Source: Bordetella genomosp. 1
GTDB taxonomy: Bacteria > Pseudomonadota > Gammaproteobacteria > Burkholderiales > Burkholderiaceae_B
Length of the DNA stretch: 64,000 bases
Assembly (NCBI RefSeq): GCF_002261335.1
Contig: NZ_NEVL01000003.1
Coordinates: forward strand, 62,001 to 126,000
Direction of reading: 5' to 3'
Of the stretch, positions 52,050 through 64,000 are shown piece by piece. The notes under the pieces are model-generated. The model worked only from the letters and a program-made list of their open reading frames with translations, was not told the origin of the DNA and did no database searches. A program made the translations under genes and the position numbers. Position 1 is the first letter of the stretch. Each line of letters opens with the position of its first letter.

Positions 52050-54683
52050 CTATCCCGCGTGCAGCAAGCTCACGGGCCGCGCTTGCCACAGCGTGGCGAG
52101 CGCGATGCCGTCGCCGTCGGAGGCCACCGCGGGCGCGCCGTCGGCAAGCGCGTCCGTCCAGGGCGCGCCGGCCCAGGCCGCCGGCAGCGCGATCCGGGTG
52201 TCGCGCAGCAGGCGCGCGGCCTTGGCGTCCTGCAGGCCGGCCAGGCGGCGCGCGCAGCCGCGCGGCACCGCCACCAGCACCGCACGGCCGGCATGCTCGC
52301 GTAGGAACGCCACCACATGCGCCGCAGCCGGTCCCTGGACCGCGAGCGGGGTGTAGCCGCCCAGCGCATACACGTCGGGGCGCTCCTGGCGGCTGGCCAG
52401 CGCGGCGCGCAGCAGATGCAGCTTGACGCTGCCGTCCGCCCACGCCTGCGGCGCGATGCGCCCGGGCGGCAGGGGCCGCTCGAGCAGGGCGGCGCGCAGC
52501 GCGAAATCCACCGGCCGGCGATTGTCCGGATCCACCAGGCTCAGGTCCCACAGATCGGTGCCCTGGTACAGGTCCGGCACGCCCGGCGTGGTCAGGCGCA
52601 GCAGGGTCTGCGCCAGGCCGTTGACGCGGCCGGCCGGCGCGATGTCCCGGGCCAGGTCGGCCGCGCGCTGCAACAGGGGCGCGAGCGGCGCGCCCGGCGC
52701 CATCGACCGGAGCAGGTCGGCGCAGGCGGATTCATAGTCGCTGTCCGGATCGGTCCAGCTGGTGCGCAGCTTGGCCTCGCGCAGGGCCTTGGTCCACCAC
52801 TGCAGCACGCGCTCGAACCAGGGCTCGAGCGCGGCGGCGTCATCGGGCGCGAGGCCGTCGGGCCAGGCGCCCACCAGGGTCTGGGCCAGCTGATAGCGGT
52901 CGGCCGGATGCACGCGGGTGGCGGCGCCCGCGTCGGCCACCCAGTCGCGCGCCCAGCGCACCCAGCGCGCGGGGGTTTCGGTCAGCACCGCCAGCCGGGC
53001 GCGCACGTCCTCGCCGCGCTTGTGATCGTGTGTGGCGGTGGCGATCATGGCCTGCGGGAAGTCGCGCGCGCGCTGGGCGCAGGCCGCGTGGAAGTCCTCG
53101 ACGGAAAGCGCGAAGCCCGAGGGCTCGGCGCCCACCTCGTTGCGCGAGAGCAGCGGCGCATAGCGGTAGAACAACGTGTCTTCGAGCGCCTTGGCGGCCA
53201 GCGGCGGCGTGAGCTGCTCGAAACGTTGCAGGGCGTGCGCGGCCAGGCGCTGGCGGGCCGGATCGTCGTCAGTGAGCGGCGCGCCGCTCAGCCACTTGTC
53301 CAGCTCCTTCAACAGCGCCTGCATGGCCGGGTCGCCCTCGGCATCGGCGCGCGCCGCGGTCAGGGCCAGGTCGCAGGCCGCCTGGTCGGCCGGGCTGCGG
53401 CCGTGCTCGCCGGCGTAGGTGCGGTAGCGCGGGAAATGGCGCAGCAACAGATAGAGCGCGCGCGCGATGGCCGCCTCGGTCCAGTCGCGCGTGGCCGTGT
53501 GCGACTGGGCCAGTTCGGCCAGTACGCGCGCCAGCGTACGGCGCTCGACCACGAAGTGACGGCGCAGCATGCGGTCGCGCGCGGCCAGCCATTGCGCGTG
53601 CACCGGCCTCGCGTCGCCCGCCAGGCGCTGCCACAGTGCCGTGAAGGGCGCCTCGGCCGCGGGCGCGTGCAACAGCGCGCCCACCTGGTCGAGGAAGTCG
53701 TAGCCGGTCGTGCCCTGCACGTGCCAGTGCGAGGGCAGCGCTTCGCCGGGGGCGAGGATCTTCTCCACCACGATGTAGGGTTCGGTCTGCAGGCCCTGCG
53801 CATCGCGGTGCGCGCCCGCCTCGAGCAACGCCGTGCGCAGCTGGCGGCAATAGGCGGCGGGCTGCGCCAGGCCGTCGATGTGGTCGATGCGCACGCCGTC
53901 GATGAGGCCGGCGCCGTACAGCCGCAGCGTCAGCGCATGCACGGCGTCGAACACCTCCGGCAGCTCCACGCGCACGCCGACCAGCTCGCTGACCTCGAAG
54001 AAGCGGCGCCAGTTGATCTGGTCGGGGGCGCAGCGCCACCACGACAGGCGGTAGTGCTGGTTTTCCAGCAGCGCGTGCAGGCGCGCGCGGCCCGCGGCCT
54101 CGGCCGGATCGTGTGCGGCCAGCACCGCGTCGGGCAGGGCGCCCGCATCGAGGCTGCCCTCGGCCAGCGGCAGCGCGGTGCCGCCGGCCTCGATCACGTA
54201 GCGGGCCGCCTCGGCGTCGAACGCCAGCCGGATCCCACCGCCGCGCAGCGCCGCGTCGTAGGGGTCGCCCAGCACCGGCAGCAGGACCTTGCCGCGCAGC
54301 GCCGGCGAGGGCGAGTTCCAGTCGATGTCGAACCAGTGCGCATGGGCGCTGGCCGCGCCGTGCTTGAGCACGTCGTGCCACCAGGGATTCTGCGGATGCG
54401 CCGCCATGTGATTGGGCACGATGTCGACGATGATGCCCATCTGCCTTTCGCGCAGCGCCTCGGCCAGGCGGCGCAGCGCGGCAATGCCGCCCAGCGCGGG
54501 GCTGACCTGGGTATGGTCGGCCACGTCGTAGCCATGCGTGGAGCCTTCGCGCGCGGTGGTGATCGGCGACAGGTAGAGATGGCTGATGCCGAGTGCCGCG
54601 TAATAGGGCACCTGGGCACGCGCGTCGTCCAGGGTGAAGCCTGCGTGCAGCTGCAGGCGGGCGGTGGCGCGCGGGGTGTTCAT
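52050..54683 (-). CDS. treY: Malto-oligosyltrehalose synthase
   Basis: This 877-residue GH13 enzyme turns the reducing-end glucose of a malto-oligosaccharide into an alpha,alpha-1,1-linked trehalosyl end. The N-terminus TARLQLHAGFTLDDARAQVPYYAALGISHLYLSPI is typical TreY. GLIDGVRIDHIDGLAQP contains the catalytic Asp. VPDLYQGTDLWDLSLVDPDNRRPVDF near the C-terminus is diagnostic. It is last in the operon and overlaps malQ by 4 bases. Its product is cleaved by TreZ, encoded two genes upstream. Confidence 0.95.
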   Translation of the reverse strand: MNTPRATARLQLHAGFTLDDARAQVPYYAALGISHLYLSPITTAREGSTHGYDVADHTQVSPALGGIAALRRLAEALRERQMGIIVDIVPNHMAAHPQNPWWHDVLKHGAASAHAHWFDIDWNSPSPALRGKVLLPVLGDPYDAALRGGGIRLAFDAEAARYVIEAGGTALPLAEGSLDAGALPDAVLAAHDPAEAAGRARLHALLENQHYRLSWWRCAPDQINWRRFFEVSELVGVRVELPEVFDAVHALTLRLYGAGLIDGVRIDHIDGLAQPAAYCRQLRTALLEAGAHRDAQGLQTEPYIVVEKILAPGEALPSHWHVQGTTGYDFLDQVGALLHAPAAEAPFTALWQRLAGDARPVHAQWLAARDRMLRRHFVVERRTLARVLAELAQSHTATRDWTEAAIARALYLLLRHFPRYRTYAGEHGRSPADQAACDLALTAARADAEGDPAMQALLKELDKWLSGAPLTDDDPARQRLAAHALQRFEQLTPPLAAKALEDTLFYRYAPLLSRNEVGAEPSGFALSVEDFHAACAQRARDFPQAMIATATHDHKRGEDVRARLAVLTETPARWVRWARDWVADAGAATRVHPADRYQLAQTLVGAWPDGLAPDDAAALEPWFERVLQWWTKALREAKLRTSWTDPDSDYESACADLLRSMAPGAPLAPLLQRAADLARDIAPAGRVNGLAQTLLRLTTPGVPDLYQGTDLWDLSLVDPDNRRPVDFALRAALLERPLPPGRIAPQAWADGSVKLHLLRAALASRQERPDVYALGGYTPLAVQGPAAAHVVAFLREHAGRAVLVAVPRGCARRLAGLQDAKAARLLRDTRIALPAAWAGAPWTDALADGAPAVASDGDGIALATLWQARPVSLLHAG

Positions 54684-56815
54684 CGGGTCTCCTTGGGCGG
54701 GGCGTTGTCGTCGGGGGCGCCGGGGCGCGCCTGCTGCAGCAGCGCGGCGCGCCGTTGCACCGCGGCTTGCGTGAAGGGTTGCGCCAGGCGGGCGGGCAGG
54801 CGGCGGCGCCAGTTCGGGTGGCCCTCGACCGTGCCCGGCAGATTGGGTTGTTCGGTCGCGGCGCACAGGTCTTCGAGCGCGGTGAGCATCAGAGGCGCGG
54901 GCGTGGCGGCGACGTGGCCGAGGATGCGGGCCAGCGGCGCGGCGCGTGGCGTCGCCCGGCCCGGGTCGGGCTGCAGCGCGTGCCACAGCGCATCGCGGTC
55001 GGCGTCACGTTGCGCGCGCAACGTTTCCTCGGTCTCGTCGGCACCCAGCAGATTCAGGCGCACGCGCCAGTCGATGTCGCGACCGCTCCACCAGCCGCGC
55101 ACCGTCGGCAAATCATGGGTGGTGGTGAGCGCCACCTTGCTGGCGGGCCACTGGTCGGGCGGCAGGAATGGCGCGGCCTGGCCCTCGGACGCCGCGCCGC
55201 GTTCGAACCACAGCACGCTCATGCCGGCGACGCCCGCGCTGGCGAGCGCTTCGCCCATCCCTGCGGGCACCGTGCCGAGGTCTTCGCCGATCGCCACGGC
55301 CTCGTGGCGCCAGGTTTCCAGCGCCACCAGCCGCAGCAGGTCTTCGAGCGGGTAGCGCAGGTAGACCCCCTCGGCCGGTTGATTGCCCGGCACCAGCCAG
55401 AGTCGCGCCAGGCCCAGAATGTGGTCGATGCGCACCCCGCCGGCGTGGCGCAGGCTGGCGCGCAGCAGATCGATGAAGGGTTGGTAGCCCTGGCTTTGCA
55501 GCGCGGTCGGCGAATAGGCCGACAGGCCCCAGGCCTGGCCCAGCGGGTTGTAGATGTCGGGCGGCGCGCCGATGGAGAGCTGCGCCAGGAAGTCGCCTGG
55601 GCGGCTCCAGGTCTGGCTGCCGCGCGGATCGGCGCCCACGGCCAGGTCCGTGATGAGTCCGACCCCCATGCCGGCGCGGCGCGCGGCCTGCTGGGTTTCG
55701 CCCAGGCTGGCGGTGGTCAGCCATTGCGCGAAGCAATGGAAATCCACGTCCGCCTCGCGCCGCACGGCGAAGGCGCTGACGGCCTCCGAGCGCGCATCGC
55801 GCAGCGGCGTGGCCCATTGCTGCCAATGCGCCACGGCGGGGCTGCCGAGCGCCTCGGTGTGTTCCGCATGCAGCGCCTCGAACACGGCGTGGTCGCGCAG
55901 GGCCTGGCCGCCGGCCGCGCGAAAGCCGGCGTAGCGGCGCTTGAGCGCGGCCGGCGCGCGCGCGAAATCGCGGTGCAGCTGGCGCAGCAGGGCCAGCCGC
56001 AGCCGCGCCGCGCGTGGCCAGTCGATCTGCTGGCGCGCCTCGAGCGCCGCCGCGCGCTCGCGCTCGCGCGCGGGCAGGGCCTGCCAGGCGCGTTCCACGG
56101 CGGCGTGGCCGAGCACGGCCGCCGCGTCGGCGTAGAGCGGGTTGAAGAACAGCCGGCTCGACGGCGAGTAGGGGCTGTCGTGCTCGGGATGGGCGCTGTA
56201 GAGCGCGTGCACCGGGCTGATGGCCAGGGCCTGCGCGCCGCGCGCGGCGGCGGCCTCGGCCAGCTCGCGCAGGGCGGCGAAGTCACCGAAGCCGGCGCGG
56301 CTCGCCACGCGCGCGGGGTCGGCGCAGCGCAGGCTGTAGACCTGCGCCGCCAGGCCCCAGGCACGCGGGGGGATCGGGCGCTGGGCCGAGCGGTTCGGCG
56401 CCACGGCCAGGCGCAGGCTGCGCTCGCCGAGGCGCAGCACGTGGTAGCCCGGCCGGCTCGGCGTGACGATGCAGGGCGCACCCTGCGCGTCGGGCTGCAG
56501 CACGCCCTGCGCCAGCGTGCCGTTGTCGAGTTCGATTTCATAGGCGCGTGCCGCGCCCGCCGTCATGCCGGGCACGGCGCAGGCCTGGCCCGCCTCGGCG
56601 ACCAGCAGGGCCGGCGGCGCCGCGTCGCGTTCCTGCAGGGCGCGCAGACTCTCGCGCGCCTCGGCGTCGGTGCCGGCCGGCAGCGCGAGCGCCGCCAGCA
56701 CCGTGCGCAGGGTATCGGGCCCGACCTGCTGCGGCCGGCCCTGCGCATCGGTCCAGTGCTCGGCGAGACCGGCGGCGCGCGCCAGCACGCCCAGCGCGGT
56801 GCCCTCGGGTTTCAT
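54680..56815 (-). CDS. malQ: 4-alpha-glucanotransferase (amylomaltase)
   Basis: This 711-residue GH77 enzyme moves glucan segments between maltodextrins. GVRIDHILGLARLW holds the nucleophile Asp, and GEDLGTVPAGM the acid/base Glu. TTHDLPTVRGWW is another conserved motif. The N-terminal part (about 150 residues) is a beta-rich extension found in the longer proteobacterial MalQ form. It overlaps treZ upstream and treY downstream by 4 bases each. It probably supplies chain lengths suitable for TreY or recycles short dextrins. Confidence 0.93.
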   Translation of the reverse strand: MKPEGTALGVLARAAGLAEHWTDAQGRPQQVGPDTLRTVLAALALPAGTDAEARESLRALQERDAAPPALLVAEAGQACAVPGMTAGAARAYEIELDNGTLAQGVLQPDAQGAPCIVTPSRPGYHVLRLGERSLRLAVAPNRSAQRPIPPRAWGLAAQVYSLRCADPARVASRAGFGDFAALRELAEAAAARGAQALAISPVHALYSAHPEHDSPYSPSSRLFFNPLYADAAAVLGHAAVERAWQALPARERERAAALEARQQIDWPRAARLRLALLRQLHRDFARAPAALKRRYAGFRAAGGQALRDHAVFEALHAEHTEALGSPAVAHWQQWATPLRDARSEAVSAFAVRREADVDFHCFAQWLTTASLGETQQAARRAGMGVGLITDLAVGADPRGSQTWSRPGDFLAQLSIGAPPDIYNPLGQAWGLSAYSPTALQSQGYQPFIDLLRASLRHAGGVRIDHILGLARLWLVPGNQPAEGVYLRYPLEDLLRLVALETWRHEAVAIGEDLGTVPAGMGEALASAGVAGMSVLWFERGAASEGQAAPFLPPDQWPASKVALTTTHDLPTVRGWWSGRDIDWRVRLNLLGADETEETLRAQRDADRDALWHALQPDPGRATPRAAPLARILGHVAATPAPLMLTALEDLCAATEQPNLPGTVEGHPNWRRRLPARLAQPFTQAAVQRRAALLQQARPGAPDDNAPPKETR

Positions 56816-58634
56816 GGGGCCTCCGCGGCGTGGGTCCCGTGGGTCAACAGGCACACGGTGCTGGCAGGCGCGAGCACGCCGGCTGCCAGCTGGCGCGCCG
56901 CGCCGGCGTGGCTTTCGAACGCGATCTCCGTCTGCGCGTCATTGACGAGCTTGCGCAACGGCGGCGGCAGCACGGCCTCGGCCTCGCCCAGATTGGCGTA
57001 GAGACTGAGCTGCGCGCCGTCGGCCAGGCGCCAGGACGCCTGTACCGCGGCGGGCCCCAGCGGCTGGGCGCCGAGCGCCTGCGCGCCGCGCAGCCGCGGC
57101 GTGACCAGGCGCGCGCGCAGCTGCAGCAGCGTGGTGTAGTAGTCGATCCAGGCGGCGGCGCGCGGATGCGGTGCCGGCTCGCCGGGCGCGGGCACCAGGT
57201 CGGGCCGGCTCGCCATGAAGGTGGCGGCCGCGTTCGGATCGGGCAGGGCGCTCACGTCGTGGCGGGCCATGAAGGCCGCGAACTCGCGCTTGCGGCCGTC
57301 GCGCACCGCCTGCGCCAGCTCGGCGTTGTCGTGGCTGGTGAAATACTGGAACGGCACGCGCGTGCCGGTTTCCTCGCCCATGAACAGCAGCGGTATCTGC
57401 GCGCTCAACAATTGCAGCGCCACGGCGGCGCGCAGGCGCTGCGGATCCTGCACCAGCGCCTGCAGGCGTTCGCCGAGCGCGCGGTTGCCGGTCTGGTCGT
57501 GGTTCTGCAGGAACAGCACGAAGGCGGTGGGCGCGAGCGCCGCGCTCGGCTCGCCGCGCGGCTGGCCGCCGCGGAACGCGGAGGGCTGCCCCTGGAACAC
57601 GAAGCCTTCGCTCAGGCAGCGCGCCAGCAGGGTGGCGGGCTCGGTGCTGTAGTCGCTGTAGTAGCCGTCCGCCTCGCCGGTGAGCAGATGATGCAGCACA
57701 TGATGCGCATCGTCGTTCCATTGGGCGTCGTAGCCGGCGCGCAGCAGCGACGCGCGGTTGTCGTCGTTCTCCAGCACGAGGTGCAGCTGGCGCCGCGGAT
57801 CGACGCCCGCGCGCAGCTGCGCCGCCAGCTCGATCAGCCATTCGTCGCGCGCGATCGCGTGCACCGCGTCCAGCCGCAGGCCGTCGAAGCGATACTCGTT
57901 GAGCCAGTGCAGCGCGCTTTCGGCGAAATAGCGTCGCACCGCGGGCTGGCCGAAATCGATGGCCGCGCCCCACGGCGTCTGCGCCGCGGGATTGAAGAAC
58001 GGCGCGGCGTAGCGCGGCAGATAGTTGCCGTCGGGGCCGAAGTGGTTGTAGACCACGTCCAGCATCACCGACAGGCCCAGGCCGTGCGCGCTGTCGATCA
58101 GCGCGCGCAGCTCGTCGGGCGAGCCATAGGCGGCGTCGGGCGCGTAGGGCAGCACGCCGTCGTAGCCCCAGTTGCGCGGCCCAGGAAAGTCGGCGATCGG
58201 CATGAGCTCGATCATGGTCACGCCCATGGCGGCCAGCGCGGGCAGGCGGGCGGCCAGGCCCGCGTAGCCCCCGGCCAGGCCGGGATGCACCTCATAGATG
58301 ACGGTGTCTTCCCAGGGGCGGCCGCGCCAGTCGGGGTGGCGCCAGGCGTATTGGTCGGGCGCGACGACGACGCTGGCATCGTGCACGTCGCCATCCTGCA
58401 GGCGCGAGGCGGGATCGGGCACCAGCGTGTCGTCGTCGAGCCGGTAGCGGTAGCGCGTGCCCGGGCCGCAGTCGACCACGGTCTCGGCATAGCCTTCGGC
58501 GTCGGGCACGAGCGGAATCGGCGCGCGGCCCTCGATCTCCAGCGCGAGGGTGGGAGGGGCGCTGGGCGCCCACAGGCGGAACCGGGTGCGGCCGTCGGGC
58601 TGAACCCAGGCGCCGAAGCCGGGCGTGGACGTGC

Positions 58635-58638
<4 letters not shown>
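56812..58638 (-). CDS. treZ: Malto-oligosyltrehalose trehalohydrolase
   Basis: This 608-residue GH13 enzyme cleaves free trehalose from maltooligosyl trehalose. An N-terminal CBM48-like domain (FRLWAPSAPPTLALEIEG) precedes the barrel. EVHPGLAGGYAGLAARL and LPYAPDAAYGSPDELR match TreZ, and FDGLRLDAVHAI contains the catalytic Asp. LFMGEETG and YFTSHDN are late markers. It overlaps glgX and malQ by 4 bases each. Confidence 0.93.
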
Positions 58639-60767
<2,129 letters not shown>

Positions 60768-60771
60768 GGCC

Positions 60772-62967
60772 TCAATTCTCCAGCGAGAGGTAGATCGTCG
60801 ATAAAGCGGGAAGGGTGAGAGAAAGGGATTGCGGGTGGCCGTGGGCCGGCAGGTCTGCGGTGCGGGCGCCGCCGGCGTTGCCCTGGCCCCAGCCGGCGTA
60901 GACGTCGGCATCGGTGTTCAGGCATTCGCGCCAGTGGCCCGCGCGCGGCACGCCGATGCGGTAGTCGTGGCGCGTGACCGGCGTGAAGTTGCTGACCGCC
61001 AGCACCCAGCCCTCGCCGTCGGTGCGCAGCATCGCGACCACGCTGTTGTCGCTGTCGTCGCCGATGGCCCAGACGAAGCCGGCCGGATCGCTGTCGCGCG
61101 CCGACAGGGCCGGCAGCTCGCGGTAGAGCCGGTTCAGGTCGCCCACCAGGCGCTGCACGCCGTGATGGCCGGCGTGATCGAGCAGGTGCCAGGGCAGCGA
61201 CGCGTCGTGGTCCCACTCCGTCGGCTGGGCCAGCTCGCCGCCCATGAAGAGCAGCTTCTTGCCGGGATGGGCCCACATGTAGCCGAAGTAGGCGCGCAGG
61301 TTGGCGAGCCGGGCGGCCGCGTCGCCGGGCATCTTTCCCAGCAGCGAGCCCTTGCCGTGCACCACCTCGTCGTGCGAGAGCGGCAGGATGAAGCGTTCGG
61401 AATAGGCATAGACCATGCCGAAGGTCATGTCGTGGTGATGGTGCTTGCGGTGCACGGGGTCGTGCGCCATGTAGCGCAGCGTGTCGTGCATCCAGCCCAT
61501 GTTCCACTTGTAGTGAAAGCCGAGGCCGCCGTCGGCGACCGGGGCCGTGACGCCGGGCCAGGCGGTGGACTCCTCGGCGACCGAGATCGCCCCGGGGCAG
61601 TGCTCGCGCAGCGTCTGGTTCAGCGCCTGCAGGAACGCCACCGATTCGAGGTTCTCGCGGCCGCCATGCACGTTGGGAATCCACTCGCCGGCGTTGCGGC
61701 TGTAGTCGCGATACAGCATCGAGGCCACCGCGTCCACGCGCAGGCCGTCGATGTGGAACTGCTCGAGCCAGTGCATCGCGCTGGCGATCATGAAGGCGCG
61801 CACCTCGGTGCGCCCGAGGTTGTAGACCAGCGTGTGCCAGTCGGGGTGGTAGCCCTCGCGCGGGTCTTCGTACTCATACAGCGCGGTGCCGTCGAAGCGG
61901 CCCAGGCCGTGGGCATCCTCGGGAAAGTGCGCGGGCACCCAGTCGAGCAGCACCGCGATCCCGGCCGCATGGCAGCTGTCGATGAAGTGGGCGAATTCCG
62001 CCGGGGTGCCGTAGCGCGCGCTGGGCGCGAACATCGACAGGGGCTGGTAGCCCCAGGAGCCGCCGAACGGATGCTCCATGATCGGCATCAGCTCCACGTG
62101 GGTGAAGCCGAGCGACCGCAGATAGTCGGGCAGGCGCTGTGCGAGCCGGGCCCAGACGCTGCCGTTGTCGGTCGCGTTGGGCGGCGGCAGCCAGGCGCTG
62201 GGCGAGAGTTCGTAGATCGAGATCGGCGCGTCGGGCGACTGCGCAGCCGCGCGCCGGTCCATCCAGGCCTGGTCGTGCCAGGCGAAGGGCGTGGGGTCGG
62301 CCACCACCGAGGCGGTGGCGGGCGGCAGCTCGGTCTGGCGCGCATGCGGGTCGGCCTTCATCAACACCTGCCCGGCGCGCGTGGTGATGGCGAACTTGTA
62401 GCGTTCGCCCGGCCCGATGCCGGGCACGAAGATCTCCCACACGCCGGCCGCGTGGCGCAGGCGCAACGCGTGGCGGCGCGTGTCCCAGCCGTTGAAATCG
62501 CCCACCACGGCGACGTGCGCCGCGTTCGGCGCCCAGACGGCGAAGCGCACGCCCTCGGCCGCGCCCAGCCGCGTGACCTGCGCGCCGAGCTCGCGCCCGG
62601 CATGCCACCACGAGCCCTGGCTCAGGCTGCGCAGCGCGTCTTCGTCGATCAGCGGGCCGTAGGCGTAGGGGTCGGCATGCTCCAGCGTCACCTCGCCCGT
62701 GCCGCCGGGCCAGGTCACGGCCAGGCGGTAGGAGGCGGGATCGCCGGGGCGGGCGAAAGGCACGTCGGCGCCGAACAGGCCCGGCGCGGATTCGGCGAGC
62801 GCGATGCGCTCGCCCTTCGGGCTCACGGCGGCCACGGCCCGGGCGCCGGGCAGCAGCGCGCGCACCTGGCCGTCGTGCGGACCCAGGACGGCGTAGGGGT
62901 CGGCATGGCGGCCGGCGAGCAGGCCGGCGATGTCGTGGTCGGAAAGCACGGTGCTGCGGGAAGCCAT
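60772..62967 (-). CDS. glgB: 1,4-alpha-glucan branching enzyme
   Basis: This 731-residue GH13 enzyme forms alpha-1,6 branches in glycogen. Two N-terminal beta domains (first around [13 protein letters not shown], then [29 protein letters not shown]) lead to the barrel. [20 protein letters not shown] carries the nucleophile, and [13 protein letters not shown] the acid Glu. [16 protein letters not shown] is typical. The start overlaps the upstream stop by one base (TGATG). Confidence 0.96.
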   Translation of the reverse strand: MASRSTVLSDHDIAGLLAGRHADPYAVLGPHDGQVRALLPGARAVAAVSPKGERIALAESAPGLFGADVPFARPGDPASYRLAVTWPGGTGEVTLEHADPYAYGPLIDEDALRSLSQGSWWHAGRELGAQVTRLGAAEGVRFAVWAPNAAHVAVVGDFNGWDTRRHALRLRHAAGVWEIFVPGIGPGERYKFAITTRAGQVLMKADPHARQTELPPATASVVADPTPFAWHDQAWMDRRAAAQSPDAPISIYELSPSAWLPPPNATDNGSVWARLAQRLPDYLRSLGFTHVELMPIMEHPFGGSWGYQPLSMFAPSARYGTPAEFAHFIDSCHAAGIAVLLDWVPAHFPEDAHGLGRFDGTALYEYEDPREGYHPDWHTLVYNLGRTEVRAFMIASAMHWLEQFHIDGLRVDAVASMLYRDYSRNAGEWIPNVHGGRENLESVAFLQALNQTLREHCPGAISVAEESTAWPGVTAPVADGGLGFHYKWNMGWMHDTLRYMAHDPVHRKHHHHDMTFGMVYAYSERFILPLSHDEVVHGKGSLLGKMPGDAAARLANLRAYFGYMWAHPGKKLLFMGGELAQPTEWDHDASLPWHLLDHAGHHGVQRLVGDLNRLYRELPALSARDSDPAGFVWAIGDDSDNSVVAMLRTDGEGWVLAVSNFTPVTRHDYRIGVPRAGHWRECLNTDADVYAGWGQGNAGGARTADLPAHGHPQSLSLTLPALSTIYLSLEN

Positions 62968-64000
62968 CAGTCGGGGTCCTTGTCGAGGGCGGCATCGATC
63001 AGGCTTGCCCGGGCCTGTTCGACCAGGGCATGCAACGGGATGGAGATCCAGTCGGGCCGATGCGCGGCCTCGTAGCAGATTTCATAGGCGGCCTTCTCCA
63101 GTTGCGAGAAGGCCAGGAGGTCGGCGGGCAGGGTGGCGCCGGTGCCGCCATAGCCCGCGAGAAAGGCCTGCGCGGCGCGGTCGCGGAACAGCCCGAGCAG
63201 CTTGTCGCGCAGCTCCTGCGGCGCACCCGCCGCGGCGGCGCCGGCGGGCGGCGCGTTGGCGTCGACCGGCACCCCGGCGCTGGTTTCCTCGCGCTGGAGG
63301 GTTGCGGCCGCATAGTCGAACGAACGCAGCATGCCGGCGACGTCCTTGGCCGGGCTCGCGAGCGCGCGGCGCGCGTCCAGGCCGTGGATGGGTTCGCCCT
63401 CGAAGTCGATCAGGTAGGCGTCGGTCTGCGCCACCAGGACCTGGCCCAGGTGCAGGTCGCCGTGCACGCGCGTGAGCAGGCTGCCAGTGAGCGCCTGCGC
63501 CTGCCGCTCGAGCAGGGTCGCGAGGCGGTCGCGATGCTCGGCCAGCCAGGCTGCGCACGCGCGCGAGGCGGGCTCGAGTCGGTCATGCACGCGCTGCAAG
63601 GCCTGCAGGGCCGCGTCGAGCTGTGCCACGGCGTGCTGCGCGGCCGCGGCCGCGTCCTGCGTGGTGGCCTGGCGCGGCGCGAAATCGGTCTCGTCGGTGT
63701 CGCGGGCCAGCACCGCGTGGAGCTCGGCCAGGCGTTGCCCGATGGTCTGCACCATCACGGCGTAGCCCTCGAGATTGGCCTCGAATTCCTCGGGCGCGGC
63801 GCCGGTCAGCAGCGCGCCTTCGAGATTGCGCTTGACCGTGTCGAGCGTCCAGTGCCAGGCGTCGCCCTCGTTGATCACGTATTCGTGCATCAGCGCCAGC
63901 GTGCGGCGCGCGCCGGCGGCGTCGATGCGCACCACCTCGCCCAGCAGCGCGGGCGTGTGGCGGTAGCCCGCACGCGTCAGGTAGCGCGTCATCTCGGCTT
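62967..64000 (-). CDS. treS: Maltokinase domain protein, 5' end outside the window (probable TreS-maltokinase fusion)
   Basis: About 344 C-terminal residues are present; the frame runs off the right edge. [13 protein letters not shown] and YLIDFEGEP are the catalytic and metal motifs of the kinase fold of maltokinase (Pep2/Mak), which makes maltose 1-phosphate. In proteobacteria this domain is usually fused to trehalose synthase (TreS); the TreS part would lie beyond 64000, so the fusion is inferred. It is first of the visible operon. Maltose 1-phosphate normally feeds GlgE, which is not in the window. Confidence 0.85.
   Translation of the reverse strand, partial: AEMTRYLTRAGYRHTPALLGEVVRIDAAGARRTLALMHEYVINEGDAWHWTLDTVKRNLEGALLTGAAPEEFEANLEGYAVMVQTIGQRLAELHAVLARDTDETDFAPRQATTQDAAAAAQHAVAQLDAALQALQRVHDRLEPASRACAAWLAEHRDRLATLLERQAQALTGSLLTRVHGDLHLGQVLVAQTDAYLIDFEGEPIHGLDARRALASPAKDVAGMLRSFDYAAATLQREETSAGVPVDANAPPAGAAAAGAPQELRDKLLGLFRDRAAQAFLAGYGGTGATLPADLLAFSQLEKAAYEICYEAAHRPDWISIPLHALVEQARASLIDAALDKDPD

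Noticed and set aside
52317-55355. 1012-codon plus-strand frame opposite treY and malQ
   Set aside because: Shadow of two enzymes with intact catalytic motifs; no ribosome site or domain.

Overview
The window is a 64 kb stretch of very GC-rich bacterial chromosome with densely packed genes. The organism is probably a betaproteobacterium of the order Burkholderiales, most like the Bordetella/Achromobacter (Alcaligenaceae) type. This rests on gene content: a Bug-family periplasmic receptor, a valine-degradation cluster, an mltG-tmk-holB-tatD-ankyrin run and a trehalose/glycogen operon. The species call is inference. No rRNA, tRNA, CRISPR array, prophage or insertion sequence was found.

Layout. 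1-3473: end of a valine catabolic cluster (acyl-CoA dehydrogenase cut by the window edge, 3-hydroxyisobutyryl-CoA hydrolase, mmsB, PaaI-like thioesterase). 3541-9963: VIT-type metal transporter, ygfZ, then mltG-tmk-holB-tatD and an exported ankyrin protein. 10222-14171: IclR regulator followed by a polar amino acid ABC transporter translationally coupled to a formimidoylglutamase-like arginase-family enzyme. 14208-23539: ABC-F ATPase, glutamate dehydrogenase, a DUF3298 lipoprotein, a two-gene (split) lipoate ligase, GNAT, GST, a DMT exporter divergent from an Lrp regulator, and an exported unknown.

23559-27031 holds the most unusual locus. A CesT-type type III secretion chaperone (24331-24792) is followed 10 bases later by a 742-residue protein (24803-27031). 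That protein has the whole lanthipeptide synthetase (LanM) dehydratase active site, both kinase and phosphate-elimination residues, but no LanC cyclase domain. No lanthipeptide precursor, exporter or secretion apparatus lies nearby. The best reading is a type III secreted effector that phosphorylates, and perhaps dehydrates, Ser/Thr in a host protein.

27056-34167: DUF1501/DUF1800 export pair, small TPR protein, photolyase, CoA transferase and ArsC-like protein. 34261-39127: a LysR-controlled catabolic island (ketopantoate-reductase-like enzyme, SDR, polysaccharide-deacetylase-fold hydrolase, Bug receptor), with a clear LysR box in the divergent promoter. 39205-48789: small exported proteins, peroxiredoxin, YXWGXW-repeat lipoprotein, DoxX, aldo/keto reductase, VOC protein, methyltransferase, UspA divergent from a TetR regulator with a perfect FNR/ANR box between them, CbrC-like protein and a secreted CHAP-like protein. 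48962-51982: large hybrid histidine kinase. 52050-64000: minus-strand operon treS/maltokinase (partial)-glgB-glgX-treZ-malQ-treY, with genes overlapping or a few bases apart, which interconverts maltose, alpha-glucan and trehalose.
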